The notes under the pieces are model-generated. The model made no database searches. It saw only the letters and a program-made list of their open reading frames with translations, and was not told the DNA's origin. A DNA stretch of 64,000 nt from Symbiodinium microadriaticum. Lineage: Eukaryota > Sar > Dinophyceae > Suessiales > Symbiodiniaceae. How positions within the stretch are numbered: the first letter of the stretch is position 1; every line of letters begins with the position of its first letter. Made by a program: the position numbers and the translations under genes. Location of the stretch: the NCBI GenBank assembly GCA_001939145.1, contig LSRX01001678.1, forward strand, positions 3,402 through 67,401, read 5' to 3'. Below, piece by piece: positions 56,201 to 64,000 of this stretch.

Positions 56201-59200
56201 TGGAGGAGCTCACGCAGGCACCGCCGCAAGGCCTGGCCTACGTCATCTACACCTCCGGCTCGACCGGCAAGCCCAAAGGGGTAGCCATTGAGCACCGATC
56301 GGCTGCGAACATGGTGCAGGACCGCGGGTCACGGCGTAAGAGAAATCTTTGGTCATCTCACGTCTGACTCTTTGCAGGAACAGCTTTCCCTCATGCGCAT
56401 TACCAGGGAGGATCGCGTCCTCCAATTCTTCAAGCCTGCCTTTGATGGTGCCGTCCAGGACTGGTTGAAGCCGCTTGTTCCTGCTGTGCAGTGGCGTTTT
56501 TACTCCCCTGAGGAGTACCTGAGCACCTTCCTGGCTGGTGCAGCGCTTGTGCTTTGGGGCGAGGACAAGGAGGAGACTTTTGCAGAGGTCCTGTCGAGAC
56601 ACCGCTGCACCGCCTGCACTTTGACGCCGTCTGCACTGTCGGTGCTGGATCCGAAGCGCCTACCACTGTTGACGAAGCTGGCAGTGGCCGCCGAAGCCTG
56701 TCCACCGACTTTGGTGGAGCTTTGGGCCTGCCAGCGCCGGCTTCTAAATGCTTATGGCCCCTCGGAAAATACCGTGGTTGCAACGTCCGCCGAACTCGGA
56801 GCCAGCGAAAGCTCCAACGACTTTATCCTCCGATCTGACTCCTTCGACAGCCTTATGTCAACCCCTTCACGACAGCACGTGCCCATTGGCACTCCCCTAG
56901 GAGGAGTGCAGTGCTATGTCTTCGAAGCCACAGCAGTGAAGTCACTTCAGGACGGGGCGGTTCCCTGAAACCTTCCTCTCTGGAAGTGACTGAGAGTGTC
57001 ATGTGTGCAGCTCTCGGCTAGGCCATCGGCACTCCCGGGGAACTCTGCCTCGGCAGCTCTCTCAGTCGCAGCGCGCGCGCGCGGGCGCGCGGGATGAAGC
57101 CCTTTTTTTGGGAGTCCCCCTGTCTTGCTTAGGTGGGGTTCAACTGGCCCGAGGATATTTCGGCGACGCAGCGAAGACGGCTGAGAAGTTCGTGATCAAC
57201 CCTCTGGGATGCCAAAAGATGCAGCGAATGTACAAGACGGGTGACATCGTGACTTGGCTCCCGCAGGGACAGTTGCTCTACCTGGGCCGGAATGATGAGA
57301 TGGTGAAGCTGCGAGGCTTCCGCATCGCCCCACCGCCGCGCTTCTAAGCGCGGCCGCACGATTGCGGGGGGACAACATGGGGGAGCACCGAGCACAGCCA
57401 CTCCTACTTTAAGAGGAAAGCAACACCAAACGAAAAACTAGGCAGAAGGACTTCCCACTTGGGAACCTCTGGGAGCGGCCCCAAAAGCCGCCAGGAGCTG
57501 AGCGAAGTGGAGGCGGCGCTGGCGGCACTGGGAGCGCAGGTCCGTCTCCGAGTCCCAACGATTTTTGCAATGATTTTTGCAATGCCTCGCTTTGCCCTGT
57601 GCCTGCCGCATCCTGCCGCTTTTGTTTCCTATGGGATTGACCCATGGAGACGGTTCTTGCAGGAGGATTCTGCTATCTGTGATCGCTTGACGGCAGGCTG
57701 TGGCTGTCGCCGTCAATCCGGTCAAGGACCGGGACGGAGGTCAAGTCAACGCGTTGTGGGTGCATAACGGTGCATAGCTTCTTCAAGGACGGTCTGTGGG
57801 CATGGGTCACTCCTGAGACCTTGTCTCCAGCGACGTTGCGTTCAGAGCTGTTGAGGGCTCTGCAAGTGCCTCATAATCAACGGAGGACGCCGGATAGGCC
57901 GAATGAGGTTAGTTCCTGCACTTGGCATCGCCGAGGCCACAGTACATGGTACCGACGAGGCAGGTGGAGATGATCAGTTTAGGCTTTGACCCGTCCATCC
58001 CTGCGTTAGGATCGCAGTCCTTGAGAAGTTCCCGCTTACACCAAATGGCAAGGCACGGCCCGGCACAGCTGTGAGGTCGCGCGGAGCGTAAGTAAGTAGA
58101 CAGTCAGTCGTCCTCAGATCGACAAAGCACGGCTTCTGGCGGAGAACAGCTCCGAGGCAGGAGAACGACGCAGCTCAGCCCTGCTCCTAGCGGCCATATA
58201 GCGTTGTGACCTCGTTGTCCTTATATAATGGAATACTAGGCGACGCATGTAATGCTTTTCACTCCGCTGGGATCTCCGCCATGCTCAGCGCCGCACGGCC
58301 TAGAGTCCTAGAGGGGCACACAGACTTAGAAGGCCGGGAGCGTAGTCCCCAACGTCGCTCTCGCAAAAGAGGAAGGCAGTGAAACCTGTCCGAACGCTGG
58401 CTAGGGGGAATTCAGCCTTGATCACTGGCTTGGAGGATAGGATTTCGTCGACTGGAGCGGAGACTCCACATCCTCCCAGCAGAAGCTGGCACGGTGAGCA
58501 GCTTCAACAGTGAACCAACTCTGAGGCACTGTGTTGGTGCCGGGGATATGTGGCGATGCCAGCCTTGAATTCCTCCAGCTTTCGTTTTCTGGCTGCTTTG
58601 GGGTCAGCACGCTGGCAGTCAGCATCGTGCTTCTGCTGCTCCTGCGAAGACGAACTCGAGCCAAGGGGAGGAAGGGGAACGACATGGAAGGATGTTTCCT
58701 GCAACATGCGGCCGCCGTTAACCACTCTTCTCGAATCCCAAAGAAGAGGACCATGACGCTTCAACAGCCGCCAGAGCCCAGAATGCAGCGCCAGGCCGCG
58801 CCCAGGCAGCTCGCCAGCCAAAGCTCGCCCGCCGCGTGGGTTCAGTCTGCTGTGCATTCCCAAGTTGGAACCTGCACAGTAGAAAAAGCCTCCCAAGCTT
58901 TAAGTTTCTGTTTCGTGACATGGCCGTGTGGCGTCTCTACACGAGGAACGGCTGTTTTTTTGTTTTTTTTAATGTGCTGTGCAGCCAGGATTGCTGCTTT
59001 TGATGTGCAGTGCTGTCAGCCGTAGTACACCAGCGTACATCGGGGATCTCACGTTTGTACCATGCGATTTTGGTTGTTTTGCCAGCGCCGGCGCTGAAAC
59101 TCCAATTCTCACTGTCACTGAAGCCGGTCGTTGCCGACCGTGCACTTGCGGCAAGGACTGGTGGCAATGCCTTTTGGTGACTGGCGGTGCTTCTCTCAAA

Positions 59201-62200
59201 ACCCTCCAGCGTGCTTAAATGGGGTGGTGGCGCCTCTCAACACGCAGGTGGTGGGTGCCTTGGGGAGGCCAAAAAATGTGGATTTCACAGTGTCGCGCCT
59301 CTCCAAGAATTGAAGCCCGGGACCCCGCTTCTCATGCCCTGCAAGAACATGACGAGAGCCCACGACGGAAGACAGAGAGAGCTCCCCTGCAGCAGCAAGA
59401 GATGGCAGGCGCACACGGAGGGCCCGATTGTGGGGCCGCAGTCGCCTCTCGAGCAGCGCCTTTGCGCCACTCTGGCCAAACAGGTGGTGCTCAGCTGGCC
59501 TCGCATCAGACCAGGTGAGGGTTGTGGACAGTGGTGGATGGAATGTACTTCCAAACGCAAGGCCACGGCCGCAACGGTGCTTGGATTGGAGACGTTGGGG
59601 CACCGTCCCGAGCGACACTGCGAGAGACAGGGAGAGACAGCACATCTTCATCGTTTCATCTCAGGGTCACAGCTGACTTGCGCAGCGCAGGGGGCTGAGA
59701 CTCCAGAGCATCAAGAGACCAGCAGTGAGAAATCACCGAAGCCTGGCAGACTGCACAGCGGAGGTGGGAATGACCTCATTGAAGGCAGTGCTGCTTTCGC
59801 AAAAGCTGCGCGATACAGGCGTTTGTCGATTTCATGTTGCTGTCATGACCGGCCTTTGGCCAAACAGACCCCACATGCAGGTCTCACGATACCTCTCTCC
59901 AAGCTGTACGAGCTGCAAACCGTTCGGGCACTGGCTGACCACCTGGCCATGCAGGAGGACGGTGCAGTGCAATGCAGAGAGTAGCGGCGCGGAAGAGCAT
60001 TGCCAGGAGACAGTCCTCGGTCCTGTGAATGAGGCAGCAGAATGCAGCAGAGCGTGCCGGGATTCTCTTTTCAAGTCCGCAGGCAGATGTGGAGTCCGGC
60101 CGCAGAATTGATCTATGTCTCAGCGCCAGCCAGAAGGGCTGCTCAGGCGCGGACTGCGAAGACTGCGTGACACTGCGTGCTCGCAGCACGACGCTTTGCG
60201 ACGCCCAGGCTTCTTCCAGAGCCTGGCTGTGCTTTGCTGGCGGCTGCTTGCATGGGCCTGGAGCCTCTGGCGGTTGCATAGGGCGCATGCGTATAGGATC
60301 GTATAGGCACGATGCGGGACGTATATATCAGTGGGCTGCGCTGAGCTCCGAGGTTTGGATCAGCGGCGTCGTGATTTGGCCCGCGATGCTTCCATTGAAG
60401 CTCTCTAGCCAGCTGGCCACGCGTTCGCACAAGACCACCGAATCTGTGGGTTTGGAGGAGGTTGGGTCCGGCCGGGACATAATGTCTCGTAGTCTGCGAA
60501 TTGCCGGAAGTGAGCAGAGCAGACCCCGCTTCCACCTCCACCTCCCACGCTCAGGCTCGTAGTTCGGGCGCAGCCTGGTCGCTTTGTTTCATGGTGCCGG
60601 CGCCTTTTGAACCGCAGTCCACACATGTCCGCACACTTCGCGCACCTTCAGAAGCAGAAATTCACTGGGTTTTGCCTCCAGGCTCGTGGGATATCCGCTT
60701 TACCTTCTGCTGATGATTCTGCTCGTCAGTGGCCCCCAGGAGCTTGACCGTTCTTGTGCCATTGCGGAGCCCTTATAGGTGATCTGCACGAAATGGCTCC
60801 TCATCGGAAGGTACCGAGCAGGACACGGTTCTGATACTAGTCCCCCGTCTGCAGAGCTGGGGGCTGTTGCCTGCAGGAGCCTGCTCGGTGAATTCCTGGG
60901 CCTTCTTGAGGTGGTGGGCAGTGGCCGCTTTCTCTGAACAGTTTCAGGGATTCCGAGATTCCTTCCCTTCGGTTTTCGGGAGTTTTGCTGAGTTTGAGTT
61001 TAGGATCGGATGTTGGTCTTCGTGAACGAGCTCTGCTTGGGAGCCTTTCGCGGGGGGCCGGTCTACTTCGCCTACCTTCGCTCGCCGCGGCCTCTGAGCA
61101 TTTCTGCGCCACATCCCACGCCATGCACGTCCATTCATTTTAGGGGGGCTGCAGGCTTGGCTTGCAGGCCGCCGGCTACTGCCGTATCGACACGCGCCAC
61201 GTCTCAGAGTCACTGCCTGAACGTGCCATGCAGAGTGCAGAGTGCAATGCACTCCGCGGAACTGCGTCGCATGAGGTTCGACCTCATCTCTTTGGGACGC
61301 TGCTGCGTTGTCGCCGAGGGCGCCAAGCTGCGCCCTGCCGCTGCCGAGGAGAGGCAGCGGACGCGAGCGCCCCATAAAAGAGCCGGTCGCTGAGAGGCCG
61401 GAGTGCTCCAGCTGCGGCCGCTGGCTTTTGGAGACTACTGCGCCGTGGGCGAGAATGCCGCCAGGGGCCGAGCGCGCCGGTCTTGTGAGCCGGACTCTCC
61501 AGTCTCGAGGTCTGCACTGCTGGCTGTGCAGTGGGTGATCATGTGACCCTCCAGCCCCTGCTCCTTCTTTGCACGGAGACAGACTGCGTCGTTGTTTTGC
61601 GCTGCTATCAGTCTCTGTATGGGTCCAGCAGCCGGCTGCAGGTCCATGTTGTCGGGACGCATCGGTCGAACTTTGCCAGATGGCTCGGTCTGGAAGGGTG
61701 CTTTGCTGGTACAGTCCAGACAGCAACCGATTCGGGTGCCTGCTGGATTCCTCTGCCTGGACCTCGGAATTTTGGGGACGTCCCACAAAGCCCCCAAACT
61801 TCCTTCGCTGGAGGCCACGACCTTCTCGGGGACGTCTTTGCTCTGCTCCTCACACTTTTCCTGCAGTTGCTCGGCGAAGTCAGGTTCGGTCGGGTCCAAT
61901 TGTTTGTTTGCCTCAGCAGGACAGGCTGCAGTTTGGTGGCCTACGTCACTTTTGGGCTGCTGGCGGAGGCTGCCTTCAAGGAATACGGAAACAAGAGAGT
62001 CTAGTGCCATGAAGAAGAGTAAGAAATGCAGGCTCAAGGATTCGGTGTGGGCCACGCTTGGCGCTGGCAGGTGCCGCTTCCCCCCGTGGCGTGTTCAGCT
62101 CTGTTCACATGCCCGAACAGGCCGAGCCGGAAGGCTACCTGTTCGCTGCAACGTGGCTGCTGTTTGGTCCTCCGGTGATGGCGCGCCGCCCAGACCGGTG

Positions 62201-64000
62201 CCGGTGCCGAATGGGACATGGGACCCTGCAGAGTGCTGTGCAGCACTGAGGCCTCTGCCGACGTTCTCTTGGACATTGATTTGGCTGGACTGGCCGACCA
62301 GGCCGCCTCGGAATGGAGCGGGAGCTCGCTTGCAATCTTCCAGCCCGCTATGTGGTATAGCTTTGCATAGCTTCGCCTCGGAATGTACGCGAGAGGTCAT
62401 GGCATCGATGGGCCTGAATCAGTGGGAGTTCGGTCTGCGCTTGGCAGGAGCTGTATCTTCAGAGCCAGGAAGAAATCGGGATTCCCCTTTGCAAACCCTG
62501 CCTCAGGCATGGTGGTGGTGAGTTTCGCGGCGGGAGCCACAGCTCCAAGGCGGGGTTCCTGTCTGCAGCTGGAGCCTGAGAGGTATATGGCTGGTCGCTA
62601 ACACTGAGCTCAGCGTTTCTTTGCAGGCAGGGTTTGCTAGGAATTGCGCCTTCCATCTCAGTTCGTCTTTGAAGGTACATCCGCGGATCTCGGAACTTGA
62701 ACTCCTGGTTTTTTCAGGCTCCAGCCAGAGGCAAGCTTTGCTGGAGAGGGTTAGAGGGACAAGTGCCGATGGCAGGTGCGGCGTGTCGTGCTCAGGCATG
62801 GATTGCTGCTTTCATGCCAGCTGCAACAATTGGAGCTGTCATTGGTTTGTCCGGTCGATTTCCAGATAGCGTATCGTTTGAGCAATTGGCCATTTTGGAT
62901 CTGATTGGTGAGGGCGATGCTTGATGTGCTTGCTGCGCGGGCTGTGATTGCATCAATGCTACGCTATGCTACACCTTGACGATGATGCCAATGATGATTC
63001 CAAAGATGCAGTGACTGGCAGCAAGCCCTGAAGTGCTCACTACGCCAGAGCCTATGTAGTTGCATGAGCAGATCTTGATGCGGCTGCCGCATCTGCTGCT
63101 GTCACCCGCACTGGAGCCAAGCCAAGCTAAGCCGAGCCCAAACAAATGTCTCGATGAAGTAAGCGTTTCTTTGAGGACATTGACATTCCTTAAAGAAGCC
63201 CTTGAAACCGGCCCTTGGAGCACCTGATGAGACCTTTGCTTTAAATTTCAAGCCCTAACAGAGAAACGCGGAGGAATTCACACCCATCCCAAAACACGAA
63301 GCAACTTGCCGAGCTCAGCCACGGCCGTGCGCAAGACCCCAAAGACCCAAACAAGAATTAGCGTTTTTTGGGTGGTGCACCGAGTAAAGATCTCGGTTCA
63401 GATGGATCGGAGGCTGACTTTTCCCCGATACCCGGCACAGTTGGCAGGCACATGGGTGCGGAGCCAAGAGCAAAGCACAATGTAAGCACTGTGCCGGAGT
63501 CGAGAGAGGGGACTGATCAAGGACCGTTTGATTCGTTGCAAATACCCTGCATTACCGGTGCTGCGGGTGAAGCCTTCGACGGACCTAGAACGTAAAGAAG
63601 CAGGAGCTGCTCGAAGATCTTGCTTGCATTCTTTGATTGCATTCTGCCTGTCGAGGCCATGTCATTGTACCTACGACTTCTGGGTGGACGAGTCTCTTTG
63701 CATGCCACGGTAAGCGGCTCCTGACCTGAACAGCTTTCCCAAAGCACTGCATTCGCAGCAGGTGGCTGTGTCAGAACCACCGTTGGAACCGCGCAAGTTG
63801 CACGTGGGAGAGGCGTCTGCTTGCGGGATGTTCTTTGGAAATCCGCCGTGTCCTGCCCGCGCAGGGGGCACTGCTGCTCACTCACCAAGCCCTGGGTGAA
63901 TGTGAGGCATCGTTGTGGTTTGCAATGATTGCTGTTGGAGTCACTGCTCAGATGGCAGGTGGGGCAGGGCTCCGTTGTAGGGGCTGGGGCCGTCCTCCTC
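33090..64000 (+). CDS. Giant hybrid NRPS-PKS gene, multi-exon, 3' end outside window
   Basis: Domain order read from spliced motifs: partial C, A1, PCP1, C2, A2, PCP2, C3, A3, PCP3, then the N-terminal strand of a ketosynthase. NRPS modules activate an amino acid as adenylate (A), load it on a phosphopantetheine thiol (PCP), and join units (C); a KS after the last PCP would extend the chain with a malonyl-type unit. The pieces stay collinear on one strand over about 30 kb, and exons join in frame at motif boundaries, so I treat them as one gene. It has at least several dozen exons. Placed introns use GT, GC, or GA donors with AG acceptors. Some expected motifs were not found (A7 in module 2, the C3 active-site Asp, most of C1), which may reflect hidden exons. 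No termination or release domain is visible before the window ends. Product unknown. Confidence 0.9.
35900..35925 (+). repeat. (TG)n dinucleotide microsatellite
   Basis: About twelve TG units within an intron of the A1 region. Confidence 0.95.
38056..38098 (+). repeat. (TCC)n trinucleotide microsatellite
   Basis: About a dozen TCC units with two interruptions, inside the 37860-39089 intron. Confidence 0.93.
38196..38296 (+). repeat. (CT)n dinucleotide tract
   Basis: About 100 bases of CT repeats with rare TT or GT interruptions, inside the 37860-39089 intron. The antisense frame reads as Arg-Glu repeats, an artefact. Confidence 0.95.
38560..38835 (+). repeat. (GTATAT)n, (GGCA)n, and (GGTA)n tracts
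   Basis: Degenerate TATATG/TATGTA repeats to about 38780, then six GGCA-type units (about 38787-38813), then GGTA units to about 38835. Confidence 0.93.
38918..39075. repeat. (TA)n/(TG)n tract with a perfect palindrome
   Basis: TA and TG/CA dinucleotide runs. Bases about 38954-38998 form an inverted repeat: ACATGTGTC, a TATATA core, then GACACATGT, able to fold into a hairpin. Confidence 0.93.
40067..40330 (+). other. NRPS PCP1: peptidyl carrier domain
   Basis: An exon from 40067 (TTTGCAG acceptor) encodes [20 protein letters not shown] second, from 40177, encodes [25 protein letters not shown] is the phosphopantetheine site; the serine codon is 40217-40219. The helix [17 protein letters not shown] completes the fold. 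Confidence 0.92.
40400..42610 (+). other. NRPS C2: condensation domain of module 2
   Basis: In order: [13 protein letters not shown] (40420); [13 protein letters not shown] (C2 motif, about 40623); [10 protein letters not shown] (C3 motif, 40860), with both His and the Asp kept but Leu in place of the usual Gly; [18 protein letters not shown] (41125); an exon from 41349 ending LLSRYGQ at 41459; a GA-AG intron (41460-42034); and [12 protein letters not shown] with [12 protein letters not shown] (42035-42140). The exon then runs open to the end of the domain at [11 protein letters not shown] near 42610. C domains catalyse amide bond formation between two carrier-bound substrates; HHxxxD is the catalytic motif. 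Confidence 0.92.
42808..47063 (+). other. NRPS A2: adenylation domain of module 2
   Basis: Pieces in order: [20 protein letters not shown] and [16 protein letters not shown] (42817-42950); [17 protein letters not shown] (A2, near 43230); ALLVFTSA, then after an intron GSTGRPKG (A3, 43634-43731); a GC-AG intron (43732-43786); [22 protein letters not shown] (A4 region, about 43929); [18 protein letters not shown] (44041); [20 protein letters not shown] (A5, 44566-44589); [14 protein letters not shown] (about 45770); [17 protein letters not shown] (A6, 46004); [10 protein letters not shown], joined by a GT-AG intron (46327-46533) to [14 protein letters not shown] (A8). Then [23 protein letters not shown] (A9), and RGRTGKAP (A10). 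A7 was not located. A9 and A10 depart from LPxYM and NGKVDR but keep the Lys. Confidence 0.85.
44991..45377 (+). CDS. Unrecognised ORF lying inside an NRPS intron
   Basis: A 128-codon ATG-started frame between the A5 exon (ends about 44635) and the next A-domain exon (about 45755). Its protein has no A-domain character. It begins [20 protein letters not shown] and contains two related Y-[KR]-[ST]-[ND]-Y-R motifs (YKSNYR and YRTDYR), separated by a charged stretch with a [10 protein letters not shown] linker. Short Y-x-x-[DN]-Y/F repeats occur in some axonemal microtubule-binding proteins; that comparison is only suggestive. Options are a nested gene, a retrocopy, or a chance frame. The last residues (GECCSLFQL) may be intron read-through. 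Confidence 0.4.
   Translation: MESGKSGDLWSQETYKSNYRLAYCHSIEDFPDRVQKANAARLLLKSAGDPGAKLHFGNWPKSESTEGPGSPQSPQSPQAYSAKSLVKESIYRTDYRHGQPPELDPHLEGFRPVTSPAFLGECCSLFQL
47330..47690 (+). other. NRPS PCP2: peptidyl carrier domain
   Basis: Pieces: [22 protein letters not shown] (47331-47392); [19 protein letters not shown] (from 47470), with the phosphopantetheine serine codon at 47485-47487; and [19 protein letters not shown] (47611), the closing helix. Confidence 0.9.
47884..53290 (+). other. NRPS C3: condensation domain of module 3, highly split
   Basis: Motifs in order: [18 protein letters not shown] (47887); [19 protein letters not shown] (48015); [20 protein letters not shown] (48227); [19 protein letters not shown] (50008); [10 protein letters not shown] (50180), the HH of the active site, where the following Asp was not found because the exon seems to end; [18 protein letters not shown] (50359); [19 protein letters not shown] (51083); [17 protein letters not shown] (51260); [20 protein letters not shown] (51382); [14 protein letters not shown] (51556); [14 protein letters not shown] (51991); [20 protein letters not shown] (52100); and [20 protein letters not shown] (53230). 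It spans 5.4 kb, against 2.2 kb for C2, because of longer introns. Confidence 0.85.
53464..53883 (-). CDS. Antisense ORF, unrecognised
   Basis: A 139-codon frame on the minus strand within the gap between C3 and A3 exons. Moderately protein-like (for example [20 protein letters not shown]). Together with the 54018-54827 ORF on the same strand, it may be a remnant of an inserted gene or mobile element. No family recognised; could be chance. Confidence 0.2.
   Translation of the reverse strand: MKQHLQSVVCHSREQIRGHEQVFRFLQHERKDVPARVAFVCCLDVKGATWTCKVVFSLIIQSDVSEASKTGERRGQLPMKTPILTYTTPSVPAPVSSTSHRLRVMLLHEPPIELATSCFALPCQLESNSGGCMCMHRPV
54018..54827 (-). CDS. Long antisense ORF inside the NRPS C3-A3 gap, unrecognised
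   Basis: A 269-codon minus-strand frame, long for this base composition, with balanced residue use (for example [20 protein letters not shown] and [19 protein letters not shown]). An overlapping antisense frame at 54497-54931 looks like a shifted continuation. No reverse transcriptase, integrase, or transposase motif recognised. It is opposite in strand to every recognised gene here, which suggests an insertion. No function proposed. Confidence 0.3.
   Translation of the reverse strand: MCFASLAAPDLHGCFADKGSETGSLAKERAISPLHHRQASPARPCTLLLLVKKDCSSAADVERPIPAVWNVSRNISISRMLCACSYPDGGRDTEGVGVFYTAVSEKGRHVTDVEAWVELPTDLACAKPWCEENATYEEPYDFVSRRKEVVSEATEACVCAGFVVALLEDVRHKFQNVLLPLHLPSETVVDASRPRARCCLPSKGAQEIRIVSGELALRGPEAFRQHWRAWLLPDVSSAGRLSMSSHLKSRSDKTMGVKRCVPANMCSLA
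55265..58060 (+). other. NRPS A3: adenylation domain of module 3
   Basis: C-A linker [20 protein letters not shown] (55266). A1 [19 protein letters not shown] (55755). A2 within an exon of about 55905-56319: [21 protein letters not shown]3 [11 protein letters not shown] (56248-56280). After a GA-AG intron (56320-56377), one exon covers A4 ([11 protein letters not shown]), the substrate pocket region, and A5 NAYGPSENT (56747). Then PGELCLG, split by a GC-AG intron (57053-57132) from GVQLARGYF (A6); A7 YKTGDI (57231); A8 [14 protein letters not shown], then a GC-AG intron (57327-57494), [15 protein letters not shown], a GT-AG intron, and [15 protein letters not shown]9 PQYMVP (57937); A10 [10 protein letters not shown] (about 58030). 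The Asp after Phe in A4 that binds the amino group is kept, consistent with an alpha-amino acid substrate. Confidence 0.93.
58061..59436. other. Probable intron between A3 and PCP3
   Basis: About 1.4 kb without recognisable domain motifs. A T-run lies near 58953-58970. No alternative gene supported. Confidence 0.45.
59437..59960 (+). other. NRPS PCP3: peptidyl carrier domain with an altered core
   Basis: [19 protein letters not shown] (59440) is the first helix. [20 protein letters not shown] (59764) holds the carrier serine (codon 59773-59775) in GMTSL, where the usual LGGxS reads [25 protein letters not shown] (59892) is the last helix. The serine is in place, so loading is possible, but the second Gly is missing. 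Confidence 0.8.
59961..62765. other. Long unassigned stretch before the ketosynthase
   Basis: About 2.8 kb in which I recognise no domain. It may be intron or hold divergent linker exons. Frames are open on both strands around 61.0-62.5 kb. Confidence 0.4.
61435..62055 (-). CDS. Antisense ORF, unrecognised
   Basis: A 206-codon minus-strand frame with a charged, protein-like centre ([20 protein letters not shown], then [17 protein letters not shown]). The + strand frames over the same bases are less protein-like. It could be an inserted retrocopy or chance. No family. Confidence 0.22.
   Translation of the reverse strand: MAHTESLSLHFLLFFMALDSLVSVFLEGSLRQQPKSDVGHQTAACPAEANKQLDPTEPDFAEQLQEKCEEQSKDVPEKVVASSEGSLGALWDVPKIPRSRQRNPAGTRIGCCLDCTSKAPFQTEPSGKVRPMRPDNMDLQPAAGPIQRLIAAQNNDAVCLRAKKEQGLEGHMITHCTASSADLETGESGSQDRRARPLAAFSPTAQ
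62766..62925 (+). other. PKS ketosynthase, N-terminal exon (partial)
   Basis: The frame encodes [20 protein letters not shown] (62831-62890). This matches the start of beta-ketoacyl synthase domains, I-x-G-x-S/A-x-R-F-P-x-x-x-x-x-x-x-x-x-L, followed by a GEGDA end like the family's G-x-D/E-A. The catalytic Cys and His would lie beyond the window. A KS condenses an acyl or peptidyl starter with a malonyl-type extender. Placed directly after PCP3 it implies that the assembly line changes from amino acids to ketide units. One short exon is the only evidence. Confidence 0.6.
62926..64000. other. Downstream KS region, exons not resolved
   Basis: One possible piece, [13 protein letters not shown] near 63556, may be the KS region with F-D-x-x-F-F. 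I could not assign others. The window ends before the active-site region. Confidence 0.3.

Noticed and set aside
56320..56377. Reading straight through from A3 into the next exon as continuous coding
   Set aside because: The frame is open across these 58 bases, but the translation breaks the A-domain alignment; excising them as a GA-AG intron restores it.
55933..56968. Stand-alone acyl-CoA synthetase or luciferase-like gene
   Set aside because: The same A-motifs occur, but the flanking C-A linker, EIE-type A8, and downstream PCP make it an NRPS adenylation domain.
1..64000. Relict dinoflagellate spliced-leader sequences upstream of genes
   Set aside because: I looked by eye for the TTTTGGCTCAAG core ahead of the recognised genes and found no convincing match; a pattern search should repeat this.

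Overview
The window reads as nuclear DNA of a dinoflagellate, most likely of Symbiodiniaceae type. Every gene I can recognise lies on the + strand. Exons are short, and protein families are recovered only by splicing many small pieces. The introns I could place to the base start with GC or GA as often as with GT, end in AG, and are nearly always followed by G. Local tandem gene duplication and long microsatellites inside introns fit the same picture. There is no bacterial operon structure, CRISPR array, rRNA gene, or tRNA gene that I could find.

Layout. 1-5.9 kb: mostly non-coding, with the end of an RS-rich exon, a RanBP2-type zinc-finger exon, and a degraded coding fragment. 5.9-7.9 kb: a nearly identical tandem duplication of a gene for an FHA-like plus RS-tail protein; each copy carries an upstream small ORF. 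8.3-10.6 kb: an unrecognised multi-exon gene with frame breaks. 10.6-11.35 kb: two adjacent minisatellite families. 11.8-12.6 kb: a rhomboid intramembrane protease. 13.1-14.75 kb: a SET-domain protein. 15.4-17.75 kb: a zuotin/DNAJC2-type J-protein of the ribosome-associated complex. 18.7-21.8 kb: a voltage-gated K+ channel with C-terminal EF-hands. 22.1-27.6 kb: an unrecognised coiled-coil, lysine-rich gene. 28.1-32.2 kb: scattered ubiquitin-like pieces.

33.1-64.0 kb (running off the end): a giant multi-exon non-ribosomal peptide synthetase that appears to pass into a polyketide synthase. The order is C(partial)-A-PCP-C-A-PCP-C-A-PCP, then, about 3 kb further on, the start of a ketosynthase. 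Most of the A-domain core motifs can be read in three successive A domains, and the three carrier domains each keep a candidate phosphopantetheine serine. Introns within this gene hold microsatellites, one intact + strand ORF (45.0-45.4 kb), and long antisense ORFs (53.5-54.8 kb). This assembly line is the main find of the window. Its product cannot be read from the sequence. Exon boundaries are given only where both sides match conserved motifs; elsewhere coordinates are approximate.
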